The translations under genes were made by a program, and so were the position numbers. Below the pieces are notes generated by a model that made no database searches, was not told the DNA's origin, and was given only the letters and a program-made list of their open reading frames with translations. Shown here piece after piece: positions 60,342 through 64,000 of a DNA stretch of 64,000 bases (position 1 is the stretch's first letter; every line of letters begins with the position of its first letter). The stretch lies in contig NZ_JAAAMU010000006.1 in assembly GCF_009909195.1 (NCBI RefSeq), positions 186,001 to 250,000 on the forward strand. Direction: 5' to 3'. The stretch comes from Paenibacillus sacheonensis (GTDB lineage: Bacteria; Bacillota; Bacilli; Paenibacillales; Paenibacillaceae).

Positions 60342-61367
60342 ATGAATTCTTATTTTAACAGCAACGGCCAACGGACCGGTTTTCTCCTTCTTGGCATCCT
60401 CATCCTGCTTGCCGCCGGGTCGGCCAGCCTGCTGCTCGGCGGCAGTCATACGTTCACGCCCTCTCAGGTGTATGGTGCCTATACCCGGTTCGACGGCTCC
60501 AATACGGACCTCATTATCCGGAACGTCCACGTGCCGCGAATGGCTATCGCCGCGGTGGTTGGCGCCAGCCTGGCGGTCGCCGGCGCGCTCATGCAGGCGA
60601 TGACGCGCAACCCGCTCGCCTCGCCCTCCGTCATGGGCATTAATTCCGGCGCCGCGCTGGCGGTCGTCATCGCGCTGGCCATCGCGGGAAGCAACGCCTT
60701 CTCCAGCTCGGAACTCATCCTGATCGCCTTCGGCGGCGCCGCCGTCACGGCAGCGGCCGTCTTCTCCCTAGGCGCGGCAGGAAGGAACCAAGGAGAGACG
60801 CCGATTCGCGTCACGCTCGCCGGTTCGGCCGTCGCGGCATTCGCCTCCGCTTGGACGTCGGGCATTCTGCTCAAGCAGAATAAGATGCTGGACGACATCC
60901 TGCTGTGGATCGTCGGCTCGGTCTCCGGACGCGAGCTTCATCACTTGACGGCCGTGCTGCCTTATACGGCAGTCGGGCTCATCGGCGCGCTGCTGATGAC
61001 CAAATCCGTGAACGTGCTCAGCATGGGCGATGAGACGGCGCGCGGCCTCGGTCTTAAGATCGGACTCGTCCGTACCGTGCTCGCGGCGCTCGTCGTACTG
61101 CTTGCGGGCTCGTCGGTCGCCATTGCCGGGCCGATCGCTTTCGTCGGCGTCATCATTCCGCATGTCAGCCGTTTCCTCGTCGGGCACGACTATCGCTGGA
61201 TCGTTCCGTATTCGATCGTGCTGGGCGCAACGCTGCTGCTCGCGGCCGACACGGTCAGCAGGTTCATATTACGGCCTGAAGAGCTGCCGGTAGGCGTCGC
61301 GACGGCGCTCATCGGCGTGCCGTTCTTCATCTATGTCGCACGGAGGAAAAGCTATGCGCAATCTTAA
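60342..61367 (+). CDS. Iron-siderophore ABC permease (FecCD family), first subunit
   Basis: This 341-residue protein has about ten membrane segments and the FecCD signatures VPRMAIAAVVGASLAVAGAL, MQAMTRNPLASPSVMGINSG, GDETARGLG and GPIAFVGVIIPHVSR. It resembles the YfiZ/FeuB subunits. AGGAG precedes the ATG by about 11 bases. Its end overlaps the second permease gene by 14 nt. No ATPase is encoded nearby; in Bacillus subtilis several such importers share YusV, and the same may hold here. Confidence 0.95.
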   Translation: MNSYFNSNGQRTGFLLLGILILLAAGSASLLLGGSHTFTPSQVYGAYTRFDGSNTDLIIRNVHVPRMAIAAVVGASLAVAGALMQAMTRNPLASPSVMGINSGAALAVVIALAIAGSNAFSSSELILIAFGGAAVTAAAVFSLGAAGRNQGETPIRVTLAGSAVAAFASAWTSGILLKQNKMLDDILLWIVGSVSGRELHHLTAVLPYTAVGLIGALLMTKSVNVLSMGDETARGLGLKIGLVRTVLAALVVLLAGSSVAIAGPIAFVGVIIPHVSRFLVGHDYRWIVPYSIVLGATLLLAADTVSRFILRPEELPVGVATALIGVPFFIYVARRKSYAQS

Positions 61368-62355
61368 ATTCACATCCATTCTCATGCTGCTGTTCATCCT
61401 GACGGCGGCCGTCGTCATTGCCTGCGTCGCGATCGGCAGCACGTACATCCCCATCGGCAAAGTCGCCCAAACGCTGCTCGGTTTCGGCGATGAGCAGTCG
61501 TCGCTCATTATCGTGAAATTGCGGCTGCCGCGCATTCTGATGGCGGTGCTTGTCGGCGCATCGCTCGCCGCCGCCGGCGCGATCTTGCAAGGGCTCGTCC
61601 GCAATCCGCTTACCTCGCCCGACCTTGTCGGCATATCGGGCGGCGCTACCGTCGCGTCCGTGCTGTTCCTGACGTTCTCCGCCGGACATCTCAGCATCCA
61701 GTGGGTTCCGCTGTTCGCCATTCTCGGCGCCTTCATTACGGCCGCGATCAACTATGCTGCGGCCTGGCGGAAAGGCATCTCGCCGCTGCGCTTCGTCCTC
61801 ATCGGCATCTCGCTGGCAACGGCCATGGGCGCGCTGACGACCTTCGCGCTGAAGATCGGACCGCCTTATATGGCGGGGCAAGCGCTCGGCTGGATGACCG
61901 GTACGCTCTACGGAACGGCTTGGATGCACGTATGGGCGCTGCTGCCCTGGGCCGCGGTTCTGCTGTTCGCCGCGATCTACCTCTCGCGCTTCCTGAATGC
62001 GCTCGAGCTCGGCGACGAGCTTGCGGTCGGCATCGGCACGCGCGTGCAGCGCATGCGGCTGCTCCTGCTCTTGCTCAGCGTCGGTCTGACCGGCGCGGCG
62101 ATCGGCATGGCCGGCGGCATCGGCTTCATCGGCCTGATGGCGCCCCACATCGCGCGCCGCATCATTGGACCGAAGTACGGCCGCCTCATTCCGGCATCGG
62201 CATTCATCGGCGCGCTGCTGCTGCTGCTCGCAGATCTGGCCGGGCGGACGGCATTCCTGCCCAGCGACATTCCGGCAGGGGTATTCACGGCGGCGATCGG
62301 CGCGCCATTTTTCCTTTATCTGCTTCTGTTCAAGCGCACAGGCGCACGCGCCTAA
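61354..62355 (+). CDS. Iron-siderophore ABC permease (FecCD family), second subunit
   Basis: This 333-residue protein has about ten membrane segments with LRLPRILMAVLVGASLAAAG, LQGLVRNPLTSPDLVGISGG and GGIGFIGLMAPHIARR, matching YfhA/FeuC-type partners of the preceding subunit. The ATG at 61354 follows GGAGG by seven bases; the in-frame upstream start at 61333 lies inside the previous gene and is less likely. A terminator follows. Confidence 0.95.
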   Translation: MRNLKFTSILMLLFILTAAVVIACVAIGSTYIPIGKVAQTLLGFGDEQSSLIIVKLRLPRILMAVLVGASLAAAGAILQGLVRNPLTSPDLVGISGGATVASVLFLTFSAGHLSIQWVPLFAILGAFITAAINYAAAWRKGISPLRFVLIGISLATAMGALTTFALKIGPPYMAGQALGWMTGTLYGTAWMHVWALLPWAAVLLFAAIYLSRFLNALELGDELAVGIGTRVQRMRLLLLLLSVGLTGAAIGMAGGIGFIGLMAPHIARRIIGPKYGRLIPASAFIGALLLLLADLAGRTAFLPSDIPAGVFTAAIGAPFFLYLLLFKRTGARA

Positions 62356-62397
62356 GCGCGCGGAACGAGACAGATTGCAGCGTGCATAACTAACCGA

Positions 62398-62437
62398 ACG
62401 GGATGGACAGCAAGCGTGCTGCTCCATCCCGTTTTCT
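62398..62437 (+). terminator. Terminator of the siderophore permease operon
   Basis: ACGGGATGGA and TCCATCCCGT form a 10-bp stem followed by TTTTCTCTTT, 43 nt after the stop. Confidence 0.85.
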
Positions 62438-62777
62438 CTTTATTCGGTGCCAAGCCGGACTCGCCGGCTAGGGCGGCGTCGGATTGCTCCTATGAATTCA
62501 CTCCGTCCGCGCGGACCAACCGGAGCAGGATATTCTTGGAATTACTAGGCGGAATCTGTGGGACAACGTCGATAAAGCAGGCAATAATAGCGATTTATAG
62601 CAACGAAATATAGCGTTTTTCGCAATTGTAGCAGTTTACGCTGGATCGGAGATTATGACACGATGAACGAGAAGGAGGCGATTGGACAGTTTGAAACACA
62701 GAAATGGATAGAATTCCCGCTGCATTCCTGAACGAGCACGAGGACTCGGAAAAAATCAAAATGAAGGATGGAGATTC
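62438..62777. other. Intergenic region before the beta-helix gene
   Basis: These 340 bp contain a block (about 62573-62635) with AATAGCG, ATATAGCG and TGTAGCAG elements, similar in style to the AGCG-type intergenic repeats near 43517-43690. No clear promoter or gene was recognised. Confidence 0.4.
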
Positions 62778-64000
62778 ATGACGACCAACAAGAACGGAAA
62801 ACGTGGAAAATGGAAAAAACAAGCTTTCAGCGTGTTATGCGCGATGTCCGTTATGCTTCCGGTCATTCCGGCTGCGACCGTGCATGCCGCGTCGATTAAT
62901 GTAACCGCTTTCGGCGCGAACGGCAGCGACGCGGCGGATGACTTAACCGCGATCCAGAACGCCGTGAACTCGGCTGCGGCAGGCGACACGGTCGTAATTC
63001 CGGCGGGAACTTACTATTTGTCGGCGAACGTGAACGGCAAGACCGGCGTCAAGATCTCCGGAGCGGGCCGCGACTTGACGACCCTCAGAATGACTTCCGG
63101 ATCGGGCTCCACGATGTTCTTCTATCTTCATAACGTATCCAATTCGGAAGTATCGGATATGACGCTCGACGGCAACAGCAGCTCGGTGCTCTTGTCCGCC
63201 ATTACTTCGGAGTCCGGCGACGGCAACAAGATGCGCCATCTGCGGGTTAAAGATTTGGCGGCATCCGCCGGGTTCGGCCCGTTCGCGCTATACGCAATCG
63301 GCTCCACGAACATCGAGATTTCCGACAATATCGTAACGAACACGGGCGTCAACTCCGACTGGGGCGGAGGGATCCGCACGGGCTGGGGCTCCAGCCATGC
63401 CCTGATCGAGAACAATACGATCGCCAATACCGGCCGCGGCGGGATATTCGTCAACGACGACAGCCCGTACGCGATCGTCCGCGGCAATACGATTACCGGT
63501 ACTGGTTTACATGAGGAAGGCCTTGGCATCGAGCTGCACACCAATGCCGACTATTCGATCATCGAGAATAACAACGTCGACCATTGGATCAGCGCGGTGC
63601 GTTCCAAATATATCGCGGTACGCAACAACACCGTCAAAGCCAACGACGGTTCCGTCGGCAACATGGGTCTTGAAGTCATGGTCGACCACGGCGTAACTTC
63701 GGGCAACGTGGTCGACGGCGGCCAGCAAGTCGGCATGCAGCAATCGCCGGGAACGGGTTATCAGCTGTGGAACTATAACACGGTGAAGAACATCGTCATG
63801 TGGGGCATGCAGCTCCAGGGAGCGGGTACCGGCTTCACGGAACAATACCAGTATTTCTACAAGAACACGATCAAAGACGGCGCAGCCGGCAATCCGGCCG
63901 CCGCATACCCCGGATACGACGGCAACGCGGTTCGGATTCATGGCGATACGAAGAATATCGTCTTCGACAGCAACCAGATCACCAATAACGGCCGCAAAGC
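62778..64000 (+). CDS. Secreted right-handed beta-helix (pectate-lyase-like) protein, partial
   Basis: The frame is open from the ATG at 62778 to the window end (about 407 residues, incomplete). It starts with a signal peptide (GKWKKQAFSVLCAMSVMLPV, cleavage near VHAAS). A pectate-lyase-superfamily opening follows (ITV-type INVTAFGANGSDAADDLTAI, then TVVIPAGTYYLSANV and ISGAGRDLTTL), then many beta-helix turns with asparagine ladders (IEISDNIVTNTG, ALIENNTIANTG, AIVRGNTITGTG, SIIENNNVDHW). AAGGATGGAG precedes the ATG. It may be a polysaccharide lyase or hydrolase; the catalytic family cannot be told from this part. Confidence 0.88.
   Translation, partial: MTTNKNGKRGKWKKQAFSVLCAMSVMLPVIPAATVHAASINVTAFGANGSDAADDLTAIQNAVNSAAAGDTVVIPAGTYYLSANVNGKTGVKISGAGRDLTTLRMTSGSGSTMFFYLHNVSNSEVSDMTLDGNSSSVLLSAITSESGDGNKMRHLRVKDLAASAGFGPFALYAIGSTNIEISDNIVTNTGVNSDWGGGIRTGWGSSHALIENNTIANTGRGGIFVNDDSPYAIVRGNTITGTGLHEEGLGIELHTNADYSIIENNNVDHWISAVRSKYIAVRNNTVKANDGSVGNMGLEVMVDHGVTSGNVVDGGQQVGMQQSPGTGYQLWNYNTVKNIVMWGMQLQGAGTGFTEQYQYFYKNTIKDGAAGNPAAAYPGYDGNAVRIHGDTKNIVFDSNQITNNGRK

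Overview
The window looks like the chromosome of a spore-forming Paenibacillus-type bacterium (Bacillota, Paenibacillaceae). The evidence is: strong AGGAGG ribosome-binding sites, sigma-A promoters, T-box leaders, an H-type small acid-soluble spore protein, the thiL-tsaE-tsaB-rimI-tsaD cluster, YesMN-type two-component regulation, many lipoprotein sugar-binding proteins and a large share of glycoside hydrolases. No rRNA, tRNA, CRISPR array, transposase or phage gene was recognised.

Layout. 1-1121 is non-coding: a dense DnaA-box cluster (137-407), a five-copy 51-bp hairpin repeat array (540-770) and a terminator. 1122-4055 (minus) is a leucine unit: one sigma-A promoter, two consecutive leucine T-box leaders, leuA, then a HIT-family gene. 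4234-7062 (plus) is a PadR regulator, a pentapeptide-repeat protein and a DrrAB-like ABC exporter. 7204-9943 (minus) is a sugar-acid operon with D-galactonate dehydratase, an SDR oxidoreductase and an MBL-fold hydrolase. 10263-14422 (minus) holds thiL and the tRNA t6A genes. A YitT-like membrane protein and an MFS exporter follow.

17450-41409 is a minus-strand carbohydrate region of about 24 kb. It holds a 1341-residue secreted multidomain enzyme-like protein, a complete sugar importer without an ATPase, a YesN/YesM two-component pair, a second solute-binding lipoprotein, a GH36 alpha-galactosidase, two GH78-type enzymes, an amidohydrolase, a creatininase-like enzyme and an unclassified TIM-barrel protein facing a divergent AraC regulator. 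Rhamnose and galactose glycans are the likely substrates; this is inference. 42400-44455 is gene-poor, with three small genes and repeats.

44455-53995 is a compact alpha-mannan system. A GntR/LacI-type regulator faces an operon of GH125 exo-alpha-1,6-mannosidase, two permeases, a binding lipoprotein and a secreted GH76 endo-alpha-1,6-mannanase with CBM6 modules. The model is that GH76 cuts the mannan backbone outside the cell, the importer takes up oligosaccharides, and GH125 trims them inside.

53996-55361 holds a 14-bp tandem repeat, a terminator and about 20 copies of a 51-bp hairpin repeat. That repeat has exactly the geometry and stem of the array at the left end of the window but a different linker. 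After it come a spore-protein pair (minus), a non-homologous end-joining operon with Ku, a stand-alone LigD ligase and a stand-alone LigD polymerase, and a Fur-boxed siderophore importer with divergent binding protein and permeases. The window ends inside a secreted beta-helix (pectate-lyase-like) gene.

All calls come from reading the sequence and from memory of protein families; no database search was run.
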